Assembly (NCBI GenBank): GCA_017630395.1
Contig: JAGBVI010000013.1
Coordinates: 1 to 57,163, forward strand
Length of the DNA stretch: 57,163 bases
Source: Paludibacteraceae bacterium
Lineage (GTDB): Bacteria; Bacteroidota; Bacteroidia; Bacteroidales; Paludibacteraceae
Direction: 5' to 3'
The notes under the pieces are model-generated. The model was not told the DNA's origin. It made no database searches and saw nothing but the letters and a program-made list of their open reading frames with translations. The position numbers and the translations under genes are program-made. Shown here in pieces: positions 31,157 through 42,138 of this stretch. Position 1 is the first letter of the stretch; every line of letters starts with the position of its first letter.

Positions 31157-32686
31157 CTATAATGAAATTAAGTTCTTTCCTGTCATTTCAGCAGGTTGTT
31201 CAATACCTAATAAAGCACAAATGGAAGGGGCCACATCCGCCAAGATTCCAGACTCAACTTTTGCATTTTTGTCATTACTGATATAAACAAAAGGAACAGG
31301 ATTCAATGAGTGAGCAGTATTAGGAGTTCCATCTGAATTCACAGCATTATCTGCGTTACCATGGTCAGCAATAATAATAACATCGTAATCATTTTTCTTA
31401 GCAGATTCAACAACTTTTTCTACACACGAATCAATTGTCACAACAGCCTTTTCTATAGCTTCATATACACCGGTATGACCAACCATGTCGCCATTTGCAA
31501 AATTAAGAGCAATAAATTCATACTCTTTTTTATTCAATTCAGCCACCAAAGCATCTGCCACCTCAGGAGCACTCATTTCCGGTTTAAGATCATAGGTTGC
31601 CACTTTAGGCGAAGGAATCAAAATACGATCTTCCTTATCAAACTCCTGCTCTCTACCACCAGAGAAGAAGAAAGTAACATGAGCAAATTTTTCAGTTTCA
31701 GCAATACGCAATTGTTTTTTTCCTGCCTTAGAAACAACCTCACCCAAAGTATTTGCAACGTTTTCCTTATTAAACAAAATGTAAACACCTTTGAAAGAAG
31801 AATCATAAGGAGTCATGCAGAAATATTGAAGGTTTGGAATTGTTTTCATTCCTTGAGCTTCCATATCCTCTTGAGTTAAAACAATTGTCAACTCTTTAGC
31901 ACGGTCATTTCTGTAGTTGAAAAAGATTACCACATCACCTTCACCAATGGTAGCCAAAGGTTTTCCATCAGAATCCACATGAACAATAGGTTTAACGAAC
32001 TCATCTGTAACACCTTCTGCATAAGACTCTTCCATAGCCTTAACCATATCAGTAGAAGCTTTACCAACACCATTTACCAACAAGTCATAGGCCTCTTTTA
32101 CGCGTTCCCAACGTTTATCCCTATCCATGGCATAAAAACGCCCAATGATAGAAGCGATTTTACCTGTATTAGCAGCCAATTGTTTTTCCAATGCCTCTAT
32201 GAAACCTTTACCGCTCTTAGGGTCTGTATCACGACCATCCATAAAGCAATGAACATAGGTATCATCTAAACCATACTCTTTAGAAATCTCAATTAATTTA
32301 AACAAATGGTCCAATGAAGAGTGTACCCCACCATCAGATACTAATCCCATAAAGTGGATTTTTTTATTATTCTCTTTGGCATAACCAAAAGCACGTTTAA
32401 TTTCGGCATTCTCCAAGATTGTATTTTCACGACAAGCGATATTGATTTTTACCAAGTCTTGGTAAACAACACGTCCTGCACCAATATTCAAGTGTCCAAC
32501 TTCTGAGTTACCCATTTGACCATCAGGCAATCCAACAAATTCACCGGACGCTTGCAATTGAGAATAAGGATAATCTTTCAAAAGAGAGTCCCAATAAGGA
32601 GTAGGAGTAACAGAAATAACGTCAGATTTAGACTTATTTCCAAATCCCCATCCATCCAAAATCATTAATAAAACTTTTCTGTTCAT
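31157..32686 (-). CDS. gpmI: 2,3-bisphosphoglycerate-independent phosphoglycerate mutase
   Basis: A 509-residue glycolytic enzyme interconverting 3- and 2-phosphoglycerate in the cytoplasm. The N-terminal metal site is [11 protein letters not shown] and the phospho-serine motif is [15 protein letters not shown]. The inserted phosphotransferase domain holds [14 protein letters not shown] and [13 protein letters not shown]. The C-terminal metal ligands are in [15 protein letters not shown] and [10 protein letters not shown]. Length is exactly that of the family. It is the last gene of the ftsE-metF-DUF4834-gpmI run (18-base gap to DUF4834). Confidence 0.97.
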   Translation of the reverse strand: MNRKVLLMILDGWGFGNKSKSDVISVTPTPYWDSLLKDYPYSQLQASGEFVGLPDGQMGNSEVGHLNIGAGRVVYQDLVKINIACRENTILENAEIKRAFGYAKENNKKIHFMGLVSDGGVHSSLDHLFKLIEISKEYGLDDTYVHCFMDGRDTDPKSGKGFIEALEKQLAANTGKIASIIGRFYAMDRDKRWERVKEAYDLLVNGVGKASTDMVKAMEESYAEGVTDEFVKPIVHVDSDGKPLATIGEGDVVIFFNYRNDRAKELTIVLTQEDMEAQGMKTIPNLQYFCMTPYDSSFKGVYILFNKENVANTLGEVVSKAGKKQLRIAETEKFAHVTFFFSGGREQEFDKEDRILIPSPKVATYDLKPEMSAPEVADALVAELNKKEYEFIALNFANGDMVGHTGVYEAIEKAVVTIDSCVEKVVESAKKNDYDVIIIADHGNADNAVNSDGTPNTAHSLNPVPFVYISNDKNAKVESGILADVAPSICALLGIEQPAEMTGKNLISL

Positions 32687-32704
32687 ATATCAAACTTTTA
32701 AAAT

Positions 32705-32980
32705 TTATTTCACTTCTTCATAATCAACACTTTCTGCCGATTCTTTAAAAATTTTCATCCGTTTTTCACCCTCTTCACTTCTAACCAAATCATCATCATC
32801 ATACTCTTTTTTTGAAGTATGGCTATAAGAATCTCCACGATGAGATTTTCTATTATCTGTAGATTTGGAAGAATTAGAGCGGAATAGATTTATAATACCA
32901 CTCAACAAGTTACTCACAAAAGAAAAAGCGATAACAACAATTAAAATTAGTATAATAAAAAATATTCCAAAAATCGACAT
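32705..32980 (-). CDS. DUF4834-family membrane protein
   Basis: A 91-residue protein with an N-terminal membrane segment (IFFIILILIVVIAFSFVSNL) and a short linker. A charged cytoplasmic tail ends ESAESVDYEEVK, the pattern of the Bacteroidota DUF4834 family. Function is unknown. It is packed between metF and gpmI with gaps of 17 and 18 bases. Confidence 0.88.
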   Translation of the reverse strand: MSIFGIFFIILILIVVIAFSFVSNLLSGIINLFRSNSSKSTDNRKSHRGDSYSHTSKKEYDDDDLVRSEEGEKRMKIFKESAESVDYEEVK

Positions 32981-32997
32981 AGTATAACATTTAATAA

Positions 32998-33954
32998 TTA
33001 ATACACTCTTTTTGCGACCTCACAAACGCTTTTTGCGCCATTAATAGAATAGAAATGGATACTTGGAACACCCTTAGACATCAGGTCAGCAGCTTGTTGC
33101 GAACACCATTCAACCCCAACGATTCTAGCCTCTTCATCTGTCTTACATTTTCTCAATTCAAGAGCCAATGCTTCGGGAATATCCAAATGAAACGTTTTAG
33201 GGATTACAGTCAATTGCTTCATAGAAACAATTGGTTTCAATCCTGGTATGATTGGGACTGAAATACCGGCTTCTCGACAACGTTTTACAAAATCAAAATA
33301 CTTTTCATTATCAAAAAACATTTGAGTAACAACATAATCAGCACCCACATCAATCTTTCTTTTTAACCAATAAATATCAGAATCCAAATTTGGGGCTTCT
33401 TCATGTTTTTCAGGATACCCTGCCACTCCGTAAGAAAATTTATTAATCTTCTCTTGACGTTGTTTTGTTCCATCTACAAAGTATCCCTCATTAAAACGAT
33501 TAATCTGGTGTTGAAGTTCAATCGCATGAGAATAGCCATCTGCAGAAGGGACAAAAGAAGAATCATGTTTCGCTTTATCGCCTCGCAATAACAATAAATC
33601 ATGAATTCCCAAAAAATCTAAATCAATCAAAACATACTCCGTCTCTTCACGAGAAAATCCGCTACACAAAATATGAGGGACAACATCAATACCATATTTA
33701 TTCTTGATAGCAGCTGCAATTGCCACTGTACCAGGGCGTTGACGTTCAACAACACACTGAAACAAGCCATTCTCTTGCGTTTTGTAAGAAATCTGACTTC
33801 TATGAGTTGTAATATTAATATATTGAGGGTCAAACTCTCTTAACAAGTCAATCGTAGAATAAACAGACTCTATTCCATTTCCCTTTAATGGAGGTAAAAT
33901 TTCAAACGAAAAGGCTGTTTTTTTTCTATTTAAAATTAAATCCTTTACACTCAT
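32998..33954 (-). CDS. metF: 5,10-methylenetetrahydrofolate reductase
   Basis: A 318-residue FAD-dependent TIM-barrel enzyme that reduces methylene-THF to methyl-THF for methionine synthesis. Visible are the start KTAFSFEILPPLKGNG with the catalytic Glu, YINITTHRS, LLLRGDKAK, YPEKHEEAP, VVTQMFFDNEKYFDFV and PIIPGLKPI. The start codon overlaps the ftsE stop by 4 bases. Confidence 0.96.
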   Translation of the reverse strand: MSVKDLILNRKKTAFSFEILPPLKGNGIESVYSTIDLLREFDPQYINITTHRSQISYKTQENGLFQCVVERQRPGTVAIAAAIKNKYGIDVVPHILCSGFSREETEYVLIDLDFLGIHDLLLLRGDKAKHDSSFVPSADGYSHAIELQHQINRFNEGYFVDGTKQRQEKINKFSYGVAGYPEKHEEAPNLDSDIYWLKRKIDVGADYVVTQMFFDNEKYFDFVKRCREAGISVPIIPGLKPIVSMKQLTVIPKTFHLDIPEALALELRKCKTDEEARIVGVEWCSQQAADLMSKGVPSIHFYSINGAKSVCEVAKRVY

Positions 33955-34622
33955 ATATTTTCCACTAATTTACCATTTTCACAGGTAATAATTCTACCTT
34001 TTATATTTTCGGTCCACTTTAAATTATGAGTTGTCATAATTACTGCTGTACCTTCAGAAGCAATTTTTGTAAATAGATCCATCAACTCCTCTCCCGTTTG
34101 TGGATCTAAATTTCCGGTTGGTTCATCTGCCAACAAAATCTTAGGACGATTTAATAAAGCCCTTGCAATTACAATACGTTGTTGCTCTCCTCCAGACAAT
34201 TCATGCGGCATTCTATAGCCCTTATTAGACATACCAACATAACGAAGAACCTCTTCTATTCTCTTTTTAATCTCTTCATTAGTTCTTTTCCCGGTAGCTT
34301 TTAAAACAAACTCTAAATTAGATTCAACATCTCTATCCATCAACAATTGAAAATCTTGAAACACAACACCCAAACATCTTCTTAGATAGGGAATTTGTCT
34401 CTTTTTAATAGTTGTCAAATCAAAATCCAATACTTTTGCATATCCCTCCTCTATTGGAGCCTCACAATACAAAGACTTCAGAAATGTACTTTTACCACTT
34501 CCTACACGTCCCAAAAGGAAAACAAAATCCTTCTCCTCAACAGAGATATTGACATTCCGTAGTATCGTCTGTTCTTGACGAGTAATTCTTACGTCTTTGT
34601 ATTCAATTAATGCCATCTGCAA
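33951..34622 (-). CDS. ftsE: Cell-division ABC ATPase FtsE
   Basis: A 223-residue ABC ATPase that with FtsX controls peptidoglycan hydrolases at the septum. Walker A is GRVGSGKST (38-46). The Q-loop is VVFQDFQLL, the signature LSGGEQQRI, Walker B ILLADEPTG and the switch region MTTHN. ftsX is not adjacent. The third codon is also Met and may be the true start. It overlaps metF by 4 bases. Confidence 0.92.
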   Translation of the reverse strand: MQMALIEYKDVRITRQEQTILRNVNISVEEKDFVFLLGRVGSGKSTFLKSLYCEAPIEEGYAKVLDFDLTTIKKRQIPYLRRCLGVVFQDFQLLMDRDVESNLEFVLKATGKRTNEEIKKRIEEVLRYVGMSNKGYRMPHELSGGEQQRIVIARALLNRPKILLADEPTGNLDPQTGEELMDLFTKIASEGTAVIMTTHNLKWTENIKGRIITCENGKLVENI

Positions 34623-34791
34623 ATATAAATTTAATATTCTATAGAATCGTCTATTTCTTAACGTTCTTTAGAGTTTATTTAGAAGCTATAATTAAAGGTA
34701 ATTTCCATAAAAATAAGTTTATCATCAACAATAAACATAAAGAATCATCTCTACCTTAAATTCAAGAAAATTACAAAACAAAATTGAAAAA

Positions 34792-35103
34792 TCACTTATT
34801 CTCTTCGCCCCAACAAGTATCTGTACCGGTATGACATACAGGTCCTACAGGATTAACTTTAATGAGCAATGTGTCGTGATCACAATCTTCTAAAACAGAA
34901 ACCACATGAAGAAAATTCCCACTTGTTTCCCCTTTGGTCCATAAACGTTGTTTGGTGCGACTAAAAAAAGTTACTTTTTTAGTTTCCAACGTCTTCTCCA
35001 ACGCCTCTTCGTTCATAAATCCAAGCATTAAAACAACTCTAGTTTTGTCATCTTGAATTATTGCCGGAACAAGTCCATCCATCTTTTTAAAATCCAAATT
35101 CAT
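34792..35103 (-). CDS. hisI: Phosphoribosyl-AMP cyclohydrolase, without the HisE domain
   Basis: A 103-residue enzyme of histidine synthesis. The conserved segments are [38 protein letters not shown] and the zinc/magnesium site [20 protein letters not shown] followed by DTCWGEENK. In most Bacteroidales I know, this domain is followed by HisE (phosphoribosyl-ATP pyrophosphatase) in one about 200-residue HisIE protein. Here the frame stops at CWGEENK, and the next 169 bases hold no HisE remnant that I can see. It lies 35 bases after hisA. Confidence 0.93.
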   Translation of the reverse strand: MNLDFKKMDGLVPAIIQDDKTRVVLMLGFMNEEALEKTLETKKVTFFSRTKQRLWTKGETSGNFLHVVSVLEDCDHDTLLIKVNPVGPVCHTGTDTCWGEENK

Positions 35104-35138
35104 ACCTTCAATATTTTATAGTGCGAATTTACAAAAAG

Positions 35139-35861
35139 TTATGATAAAAAGGAACTTAATTCATTTAATTTAATTTTCCCTTCATAAATTGCCTTTCCGG
35201 TGATTACCGCTGGTACATTAGCTTCTTGCAATTGTTCTATATCATTCATAGAACTAACTCCACCACTTGCAATTAAATATAAATCAGGAAATTCTTGCAA
35301 AATTTCTTTATAAAGATCTATAGATGGACCTGCTAACATTCCATCTTTACTTATATCTGTACAAATAATCTTATTAATTCCCTCTTCTTTATATTTTTCA
35401 ACAAAGGGCAAAAGATCTATATTAGTTGTTTCCAACCAACCGCTAACAGCAATTTTCTTGTCTTTAACATCTGCACCTAAAATAATTCTTTCAGAACCAA
35501 ATTTTTCAATCCAAGATAGGAATGTTTCTCGATCTTTCACAGCAACACTACCGCCTGTAACCATCATGGCACCGCACTCAAATGCGATGCGTAGATCATC
35601 ATCACTTTTTAATCCTCCTCCAAAATCAATCGTCAATGTGGTATTAGTAGCAATACGTTCCAAAACCTTATAATTAACTATATGTTTAGCCTTTGCGCCA
35701 TCTAAATCCACTAAATGCAGACGTTTGATACCTACAGACTCAAACATTTTTGCAACTTCCAATGGATTTTCATTATAGACCTTTTTTTGGTCATAATCAC
35801 CCTGTGAAAGACGAACACATTTTCCGTCTATAATATCTATTGCAGGAATTATTTCTATCAT
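35139..35861 (-). CDS. hisA: ProFAR isomerase of histidine synthesis
   Basis: A 240-residue TIM-barrel isomerase converting ProFAR to PRFAR. Motifs are [19 protein letters not shown] with the catalytic Asp, [34 protein letters not shown] with the second catalytic Asp, and IASGGVSS. Its ATG overlaps the stop of the MauE-like gene by one base (TAATG). hisH and hisF, usually flanking hisA in this phylum, are absent here. Confidence 0.96.
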   Translation of the reverse strand: MIEIIPAIDIIDGKCVRLSQGDYDQKKVYNENPLEVAKMFESVGIKRLHLVDLDGAKAKHIVNYKVLERIATNTTLTIDFGGGLKSDDDLRIAFECGAMMVTGGSVAVKDRETFLSWIEKFGSERIILGADVKDKKIAVSGWLETTNIDLLPFVEKYKEEGINKIICTDISKDGMLAGPSIDLYKEILQEFPDLYLIASGGVSSMNDIEQLQEANVPAVITGKAIYEGKIKLNELSSFLS

Positions 35862-36778
35862 TATTTATTATTTAAAAAATTTATCAGTAAACCTTCATTA
35901 AAAGTTGTATTATTCATTTTCCCTACAACCTCACCATTTTTCAACAACAACAATAAGGGCATTTTCCCTTTGGATATATCCAATAAAGTTATAGGATTAA
36001 TTAATTGATATGGCAATGGAGTCACCTCATTTTCTTTAAAAAATTTAGCAACTCCTTCGTCTGTTCCCCAAATGTACAAATGAATATTCTCTGTCGGATA
36101 GGGATATTTTTTCAAAATAATATCCAATCTCTTTGCAGCTAATTTGCAATACTTACATTTGGTACTAAGAAAAAACACCAAATCTTCTCCATCTGATAAA
36201 CCTCCATACAATGAATCTTGCTCCAAGAACTGAACAAACTTATCTGAATCCAATGGAGTCTCTTTATATAGTCCCCAAGGATAAGGGGGACGAATGGCAA
36301 AGGATACTATCAAAGCTGCAATTGAAATTAAAATTGGAAGTTTGTTTTTGAATGGAAAATTGAAGTTCCTACTTTTTAATGCAAAAAAATAAAGAACTAT
36401 TAGTACAATATTTTTAACTAATGATTCTAAAGGGGAAAACTCAAAAGCATCTCCAAAACAATGACAATTTCCATCTATTCCGGCTATGATAAGGTAGATA
36501 AGAAACAAAGAGAATCCACCCAACAATCCTCCACAAAAGAGGTCAATCCACCTATTGCGAAGCGTAAAGAGAAAAATTCCTCCGACAAAGTATTCAGCCA
36601 ATATAACCAAACGAGCTAAATAGGTTGACACTCCAAAATTGAACCACTCATAACCAAAAATGTAAAGTTCGAATGCATCGATAGAAATCAATTTTAAAGT
36701 AGCTGATACTATAAAAATAATACCCAATAAAATCCGACATCCCAAACACACCCAATCTTTACAACTCAATTTTTCCAT
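35861..36778 (-). CDS. MauE/DoxX-type membrane protein with thioredoxin-like domain
   Basis: A 305-residue protein with four to five membrane helices in residues 10-160 (MauE/DoxX type, with the Cys pair [17 protein letters not shown]). After another membrane anchor a periplasmic thioredoxin-like domain (about 185-300) carries the redox motif [12 protein letters not shown]. The layout fits disulfide or electron exchange across the inner membrane. It is followed by hisA with a one-base overlap and preceded by a small lipoprotein (11-base gap). The link to histidine synthesis is probably only positional. Confidence 0.87.
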   Translation of the reverse strand: MEKLSCKDWVCLGCRILLGIIFIVSATLKLISIDAFELYIFGYEWFNFGVSTYLARLVILAEYFVGGIFLFTLRNRWIDLFCGGLLGGFSLFLIYLIIAGIDGNCHCFGDAFEFSPLESLVKNIVLIVLYFFALKSRNFNFPFKNKLPILISIAALIVSFAIRPPYPWGLYKETPLDSDKFVQFLEQDSLYGGLSDGEDLVFFLSTKCKYCKLAAKRLDIILKKYPYPTENIHLYIWGTDEGVAKFFKENEVTPLPYQLINPITLLDISKGKMPLLLLLKNGEVVGKMNNTTFNEGLLINFLNNK

Positions 36779-36789
36779 CTATACACCGA

Positions 36790-36978
36790 TTATTCACAAA
36801 AAATAAATTCTCCTTGAGTTTGATTCTCATTCAATTCAGCACAATTACCTTCATAGTCACGATGAATAATCTCTTGTCGAACTCCATCCTTTTCTATGAT
36901 ACATTTGCAATCGTTAATATCAGAGCAAGATGCAAGGAGAGACAATAACAATAAAAGAACTAAACATTTTCGAATCAT
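36790..36978 (-). CDS. Small lipoprotein
   Basis: A 62-residue lipoprotein if started at the ATG at 36978 (MIRKCLVLLLLLSLLASCSD). An upstream in-frame ATG at 37026 would bury the signal peptide and is less likely. After the lipobox LLASC come DINDCKCIIEKDGV and a short tail with Cys residues (GNCAELN; FIFCE). Its position 11 bases before the thiol-redox MauE gene suggests disulfide chemistry on it, which is inference. No family is recognised. Confidence 0.75.
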   Translation of the reverse strand: MIRKCLVLLLLLSLLASCSDINDCKCIIEKDGVRQEIIHRDYEGNCAELNENQTQGEFIFCE

Positions 36979-37074
36979 ACTATTTCTTAAATCATAGAAA
37001 GAAGTGTCACAATACGCCAGCAGCATTCTGACACTCTTTCTAAATTAATATTCCAACTATATTAGAAGCCAATT

Positions 37075-37135
37075 CTATGATTTACCCGAAATAGATTCAA
37101 AAATTTACCCGAAATAAATTTATAGAATCCAGCTC
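37075..37135. repeat. Dispersed intergenic repeat, copy D
   Basis: Contains ttacccgaaatagattcaaa and then aatttatagaatcc. It aligns with 47397-47462 and, as reverse complement, with 28420-28480. It also contains a short internal duplication of tttacccgaaata. Confidence 0.4.
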
Positions 37136-37178
37136 CATAAAATAACTTCAATAATATATGATTACATCATTAAAAATT

Positions 37179-39797
37179 TTAAGCGAACAAAGCCATTAAT
37201 TTATCCATGGCACTATTCAAACCATCCAACTTCTTACCTCCGGCCTGAGCGAAGAAAGGTTGTCCACCACCTCCACCTTGAATTTCTTTAGCAGCGTCAC
37301 GGACGATTTGAGTTGCATTCATACCCCTCTCAACCAACTCATCAGACAACAAAACTGTCAAAGATGGCTTTCTATCTTGCGAGTATGTTGCTCCCAATAC
37401 AGCCAATGGTTCAGAAGAGACGTTTTTAATTTGGAAAGCAACAGACTTAACCATATCTGCGGAAAATTCACCTTTGATCACCACCAACTTAACGCCATTA
37501 ACAACATTTGCCTGAGCAAGCAAATGATCTCTCATGCTCAAAATTTTCTCTTGATAGTAAGATTCAACCTGTTTCTTCAAATCAGCATTCTCCTCAATCG
37601 TCTTTTTCACAGAAACTAACAAGTTAGGAGTGTTATTGAAGAAGTTTTTCATATCTCTCAACAAATCTTCCTTTGCATACAAAAGTTCTTCAGCCTGAGC
37701 AGCAGAAACAGCTTCGATACGACGAATACCCGCAGCAACAGAAGATTCTGAGATAATTCTTATAGTACCAATTTCACCTGTAGCTTGTACATGCGTACCT
37801 CCACAAAGTTCCATAGAAGGACCATATTGGATAACACGCACCGTGTCACCATATTTTTCACCAAAAAGAGCCATAGCTCCCATAGTACGAGCCTGTTCAA
37901 TAGGAATATCACGATACTCCGTTAAAGGAATATTTTGACGAACCATTGAGTTAGCTAAACGCTCAACCTGACGTAATTCTTCATCAGTTACTTTTTGGAA
38001 GTGAGAGAAATCGAAACGCAAAACAGAAGAAGAGACCATAGACCCCTTTTGTTCTACATGAGTTCCCAACACAGAACGTAAAGCATAATCCAAGATATGA
38101 GTAGCAGTATGGTTACATGCCGTTTGCTGTCTCTTGTCCTTATCCACTACAGCATAAAAAATAGAAGAAACATCTTGCGGCATCGACTTCAATATATGAA
38201 TACTCAAATTATTCTCCTTTTTTGTATCAATAATTTCATATCTCGCACCATTTGATTCGATGTAGCCAGAATCCCCCATTTGACCACCCATTTCTGCATA
38301 GAAAGGAGATTTATCAAAGACCACTTGATACAACTCTTGATTCTTTTGCTTAACCTTTCTATAACGTAAAATTTCCACATCAGATTCAAGCAAATCATAC
38401 CCAACAAATTGAGGTTCACCCTCTTTAACCACAACCCAATCACCTGTTTCAACAGCAGCAGCATTACGAGCTCTCTCTTTTTGCGCAGTCATTGCCGTAT
38501 CAAATTCGGCCAAGTTAAGCGTCAAATTATTTTCACGCAAAATCAACTCGGTCAAATCCAATGGGAACCCAAAAGTATCATAAAGAGTAAATCCATCATT
38601 TCCTGAAATTTCACTTTTGCCTGCAGCCTTTGTATCCGCCATAATTTTATCCAACAAACGAATACCAGTTTCCAAAGTTCTCAAGAAAGACTCTTCCTCC
38701 TCTTTAATAACCTTCTCCACCAAAGATTGCTGAGCAGATAATTCAGGATAAGCATCTCCCATCGTATCTATCAATGCGGGAATCAACTTATACATAAATG
38801 CACCCTTTTGGTTAAGGAAAGTATATCCATAACGAACGGCACGACGAAGAATGCGACGAATAACATAACCCGCCTTAGCATTAGAAGGCAATTGTCCATC
38901 TGTAATTGAAAACGCAATCGTTCTTATATGGTCTGCTATTACACGCATAGCGACATCCATCTCATCAGAATCGCCATAGGAGCACCCACAAATACGACCA
39001 ATCTCTTTTATAATTGGTTGAAAAACATCAGTATCGTAGTTTGATTTTTTGCCTTGAATTGCCATACAGAGACGTTCAAATCCCATACCTGTATCAACAT
39101 GTTTTGCCGGCAAAGCCTCCAAAGAACCATCAGCTTTTCGATTAAACTGCATAAACACATTATTCCAAATTTCGATTACTTGCGGATGATCTTTATTCAC
39201 CAACTCGATACCGGGAACTTTAGCTCTCTCATCATCTTCACGCAAGTCGATATGAATTTCGGAACAAGGTCCACACGGACCTGTATCGCCCATTTCCCAA
39301 AAATTATCCTTTTTGCTACCATTGATAATTCGTTCTTTAGGTAAGAACTTAGCCCAATAGGCAGCAGCTTCATCATCTCGAGCCAATCCATCCTCTTCAC
39401 TACCCTCAAAAACAGTAGCATAAAGACGATCCGGATCAATTTTCAAAACATCCACCAAATACTCCCAAGCCCAAGAAATAGCCTCTTCCTTAAAATAATC
39501 CCCAAAAGACCAATTTCCAAGCATTTCAAACATGGTGTGATGGTAAGTATCCAACCCAACCTCTTCCAAATCATTATGCTTACCACTAACTCTCAAGCAC
39601 TTTTGAGAATCGGCGACACGCGGATATTTACGAGGTGTATTACCAAGGAAGATATCCTTAAACTGATTCATACCCGCATTTGTAAACATGAGGGTCGGGT
39701 CATTCTTTACAACCATTGGAGCGGAAGGAACTATCACATGCCCCTTCGACGCAAAAAAATCGGTAAACGATTTTCTAATTTCTTTTGCTGTTAACAT
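37179..39797 (-). CDS. alaS: Alanyl-tRNA synthetase
   Basis: An 872-residue class II synthetase that charges tRNA-Ala. The aminoacylation domain (1 to about 450) has [32 protein letters not shown] and [12 protein letters not shown]. The editing domain (about 560-700) has the zinc motifs [12 protein letters not shown] and [15 protein letters not shown]. The C-Ala domain ends with [17 protein letters not shown]. Full length. It is divergent from the M23 gene at 39910. Confidence 0.98.
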   Translation of the reverse strand: MLTAKEIRKSFTDFFASKGHVIVPSAPMVVKNDPTLMFTNAGMNQFKDIFLGNTPRKYPRVADSQKCLRVSGKHNDLEEVGLDTYHHTMFEMLGNWSFGDYFKEEAISWAWEYLVDVLKIDPDRLYATVFEGSEEDGLARDDEAAAYWAKFLPKERIINGSKKDNFWEMGDTGPCGPCSEIHIDLREDDERAKVPGIELVNKDHPQVIEIWNNVFMQFNRKADGSLEALPAKHVDTGMGFERLCMAIQGKKSNYDTDVFQPIIKEIGRICGCSYGDSDEMDVAMRVIADHIRTIAFSITDGQLPSNAKAGYVIRRILRRAVRYGYTFLNQKGAFMYKLIPALIDTMGDAYPELSAQQSLVEKVIKEEEESFLRTLETGIRLLDKIMADTKAAGKSEISGNDGFTLYDTFGFPLDLTELILRENNLTLNLAEFDTAMTAQKERARNAAAVETGDWVVVKEGEPQFVGYDLLESDVEILRYRKVKQKNQELYQVVFDKSPFYAEMGGQMGDSGYIESNGARYEIIDTKKENNLSIHILKSMPQDVSSIFYAVVDKDKRQQTACNHTATHILDYALRSVLGTHVEQKGSMVSSSVLRFDFSHFQKVTDEELRQVERLANSMVRQNIPLTEYRDIPIEQARTMGAMALFGEKYGDTVRVIQYGPSMELCGGTHVQATGEIGTIRIISESSVAAGIRRIEAVSAAQAEELLYAKEDLLRDMKNFFNNTPNLLVSVKKTIEENADLKKQVESYYQEKILSMRDHLLAQANVVNGVKLVVIKGEFSADMVKSVAFQIKNVSSEPLAVLGATYSQDRKPSLTVLLSDELVERGMNATQIVRDAAKEIQGGGGGQPFFAQAGGKKLDGLNSAMDKLMALFA

Positions 39798-39819
39798 TTT
39801 TTCTTAATTGTTCTTCGCG

Positions 39820-39827
39820 CAAAAATA
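39820..39827 (-). promoter_or_regulatory. Candidate -7 box of alaS
   Basis: On the minus strand TATTTTTG matches TAnnTTTG, 22 bases before the alaS ATG. Confidence 0.45.
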
Positions 39828-39859
39828 ATATTTTATTAGCAGTTTTCCATAAAAAAAAC

Positions 39860-39867
39860 TATCTTTG
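39860..39867 (+). promoter_or_regulatory. Candidate -7 box of the M23 gene
   Basis: TATCTTTG matches the TAnnTTTG element, 42 bases before the start at 39910, divergent to the alaS box. Confidence 0.5.
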
Positions 39868-39909
39868 TGAAGTTTTTTCGTAATTATCTTTATTTCAGAC
39901 CAGGTATTT

Positions 39910-40869
39910 ATGTCAAAAGCAAAATTTCAATTTAACCCCAAAACACTATCTTTCGAAAGGATAGATAACACAATAAGGCATAAACTTAGCAACTTTATGT
40001 CTCACATTTTCAGTGGCTTATTTATAGGTATAGTCTTTTTTGCCATTTTCTTTTTATTTTTACGTTCAAAGTTAGAAAGTAAAAATAATCAATTAGAAAC
40101 ACAATATCGAATTTTAAACTCTCAATTAGAGGAAGTTCAAGAGGTATTAACTGACATTCAGTTGAGAGATGATCAAATGTATAGAGTAATTCTTCAAGCT
40201 GAACCCATCGATAGTAAAATCAGACGTGGCAACTATCAATCCGGAAATTATATTGATTTGCAGGAACAAACCAATATGGAAATTGCAGTCAACACTACAA
40301 AGAAGATTGATGAAATAAAGAGGCAGCTCTATATTCAGTCTATTTCTTTCGACGAAGTTGTGAATATGATAAAAAACAAAGAAGAAATGTTGCAGTGTAT
40401 CCCTGCGATTCAACCAGTTATGAATAAAGACCTGAGGAGAATGGCTTCCGGTTATGGTATGCGAATCGATCCTATATATAAAACACCCAAATTTCACGCT
40501 GGAATGGATTTTTCAGGTGATACCGGAACAGAAATTTTTGCAACCGGAGATGGTGTTGTGGAATTTCAAGGATGGCAACAAGGATATGGTAACACTGTTA
40601 TTCTAAACCATGGATATGGATACAAGACATTGTATGCCCACCTTAATGGATTTGTAAGCAAACAACGTGTAGGAAAAAAAGTTAAAAGAGGTGATGTTAT
40701 AGCCTATATGGGGAATACCGGAAAATCAACCGGTCCTCACCTACATTATGAAGTGCATTATCGAGGGAAAGTGACAGATCCACGAAACCACTACTACATG
40801 GATTTATCACCGGAACAATATGACGAAATGATTCAAATAACCTCAAATAGCGGTCAAGTTTTTGATTAA
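39910..40869 (+). CDS. Membrane-anchored M23 peptidase with coiled coil
   Basis: A 319-residue protein with one membrane segment (about residues 34-53, LFIGIVFFAIFFLFL) and a periplasmic coiled coil (LESKNNQLETQYRILNSQLE). The M23/LytM domain starts at about 170 with the complete zinc site: FHAGMDFSG (His and Asp), LYAHLNGF and PHLHYEVHYRG. The intact site argues for peptidoglycan endopeptidase activity in cell-wall remodelling. It is a lone gene, divergent from alaS. Confidence 0.93.
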   Translation: MSKAKFQFNPKTLSFERIDNTIRHKLSNFMSHIFSGLFIGIVFFAIFFLFLRSKLESKNNQLETQYRILNSQLEEVQEVLTDIQLRDDQMYRVILQAEPIDSKIRRGNYQSGNYIDLQEQTNMEIAVNTTKKIDEIKRQLYIQSISFDEVVNMIKNKEEMLQCIPAIQPVMNKDLRRMASGYGMRIDPIYKTPKFHAGMDFSGDTGTEIFATGDGVVEFQGWQQGYGNTVILNHGYGYKTLYAHLNGFVSKQRVGKKVKRGDVIAYMGNTGKSTGPHLHYEVHYRGKVTDPRNHYYMDLSPEQYDEMIQITSNSGQVFD

Positions 40870-41146
40870 AACACGTTCCTAAAAATAGTGCAATTTGAAG
40901 GTTTATATATCATTCCCTATAAAATAGAGTCTATAGAATCGATTTAAATTTATGAACATCAATTGATGACAGAAAATAAAGTTTAAACCTTAGAGAGGCT
41001 ATTTTAGTGCTATACTTACTACCCTTTATTTTATTGTTTGATATTGATTAAAATCCTATAATTAGCAACTTAAGTAAACGTCAGAGACAAACAAAAAATA
41101 AGTAGAATATATATCAAACAAAATATAAATTGGCAACAAAAGATTC

Positions 41147-41518
41147 ATGTCAAAGAAAATATATTATACAACAAGTGAAGTATCTAAAATTTTGGAAATA
41201 GAGGCATCCACGATTCGATTTTGGGAGAAAGAATTTCCACAAATTTCCCCAAAACGAAGCGAAGGAAATCATAGACTATATACCCAAAATGAAATAGAAC
41301 AAATAAAAGTGATAAAATATTTGTTACATGAACAAAAAATGAAAATTGAAGGCGCAAAGATACTTTTTGAAAAGAACTATGATGAAATAAGGAAAAGACA
41401 AATAATTACCAATAAATTAAGGAAAGTAAAAAAAGAAATATCCGAATTAAGGAAAACATTTAAAGAAAATGTACAAATAATTACAATGTCAGAAGAACAA
41501 ACAGAGGCAATAGAATGA
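41147..41518 (+). CDS. MerR-family transcriptional regulator
   Basis: A 123-residue protein. The N-terminal winged helix reads YYTTSEVSKILEIEASTIRF, WEKEFPQISPKRS and GNHRLYTQNEIEQI, followed by LLHEQKMKIEGAKILFEKN and a coiled-coil tail. There is no extra effector domain, as in the common short MerR of this phylum. It overlaps the following membrane gene by 4 bases. Its target is unknown. Confidence 0.92.
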   Translation: MSKKIYYTTSEVSKILEIEASTIRFWEKEFPQISPKRSEGNHRLYTQNEIEQIKVIKYLLHEQKMKIEGAKILFEKNYDEIRKRQIITNKLRKVKKEISELRKTFKENVQIITMSEEQTEAIE

Positions 41519-42138
41519 TTTCATTTACAGATATACTAGAATACATAGGAACATTTGCGTTTGCAATAAGTGGGATTCGAATGGCAGCCAATAAACAATT
41601 TGATTTATTCGGAGCCTACATTGTAGGATTGGTTACAGCAATTGGAGGAGGAACAATCAGAGACCTTTGTTTAGGTATTACCCCATTTTGGATGTTAAAT
41701 GCCAGCTATTTAATTTGGTCCGGTATAGCACTCCTGTTTGTTATTTTCTTTAGAGCACACCTATTCCGATTCAACAACACTTTTTTCATATTCGATACAA
41801 TCGGATTGGCATTGTTCACAGTAGTTGGAATAGAAAAAACATTATCAATGGGATTTGACAATTGGGTTGCAATAATGATGGGAATGATTACCGGAGCTGC
41901 AGGAGGTGTAATTAGGGATATATTTATTAATCAGATACCGCTAATTTTTAGGAAAGACATCTATGCTATCGCTTGTATTATAGGAGGTATAGTCTATTTC
42001 ACATGTTCTCACTTTGGAATAGGAAATGAATTGGCGCAAATTACCTGCGCAGTAAGTGTGGCAATGACACGTATCATAGCCATAAAATTTGGAATTGCAC
42101 TTCCTAAAATCAAACCGGAAGAAAATCAAGACAAATAG
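41515..42138 (+). CDS. TRIC/UPF0126-family membrane protein
   Basis: A 207-residue protein with seven predicted membrane helices and the internal duplication typical of the family: AIGGGTIRDLCLGI in the first half and GAAGGVIRDIFINQIP in the second. Bacterial TRIC channels conduct monovalent cations, but bacterial UPF0126 members are largely uncharacterised. It is coupled to the MerR gene by a 4-base overlap. Confidence 0.92.
   Translation: MISFTDILEYIGTFAFAISGIRMAANKQFDLFGAYIVGLVTAIGGGTIRDLCLGITPFWMLNASYLIWSGIALLFVIFFRAHLFRFNNTFFIFDTIGLALFTVVGIEKTLSMGFDNWVAIMMGMITGAAGGVIRDIFINQIPLIFRKDIYAIACIIGGIVYFTCSHFGIGNELAQITCAVSVAMTRIIAIKFGIALPKIKPEENQDK

Noticed and set aside
36979-37026. Upstream start of the small lipoprotein
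   Set aside because: It would put 16 residues before an otherwise standard lipoprotein signal.
37260-37619. 119-codon plus-strand frame inside alaS
   Set aside because: Antisense shadow of a firmly identified gene.
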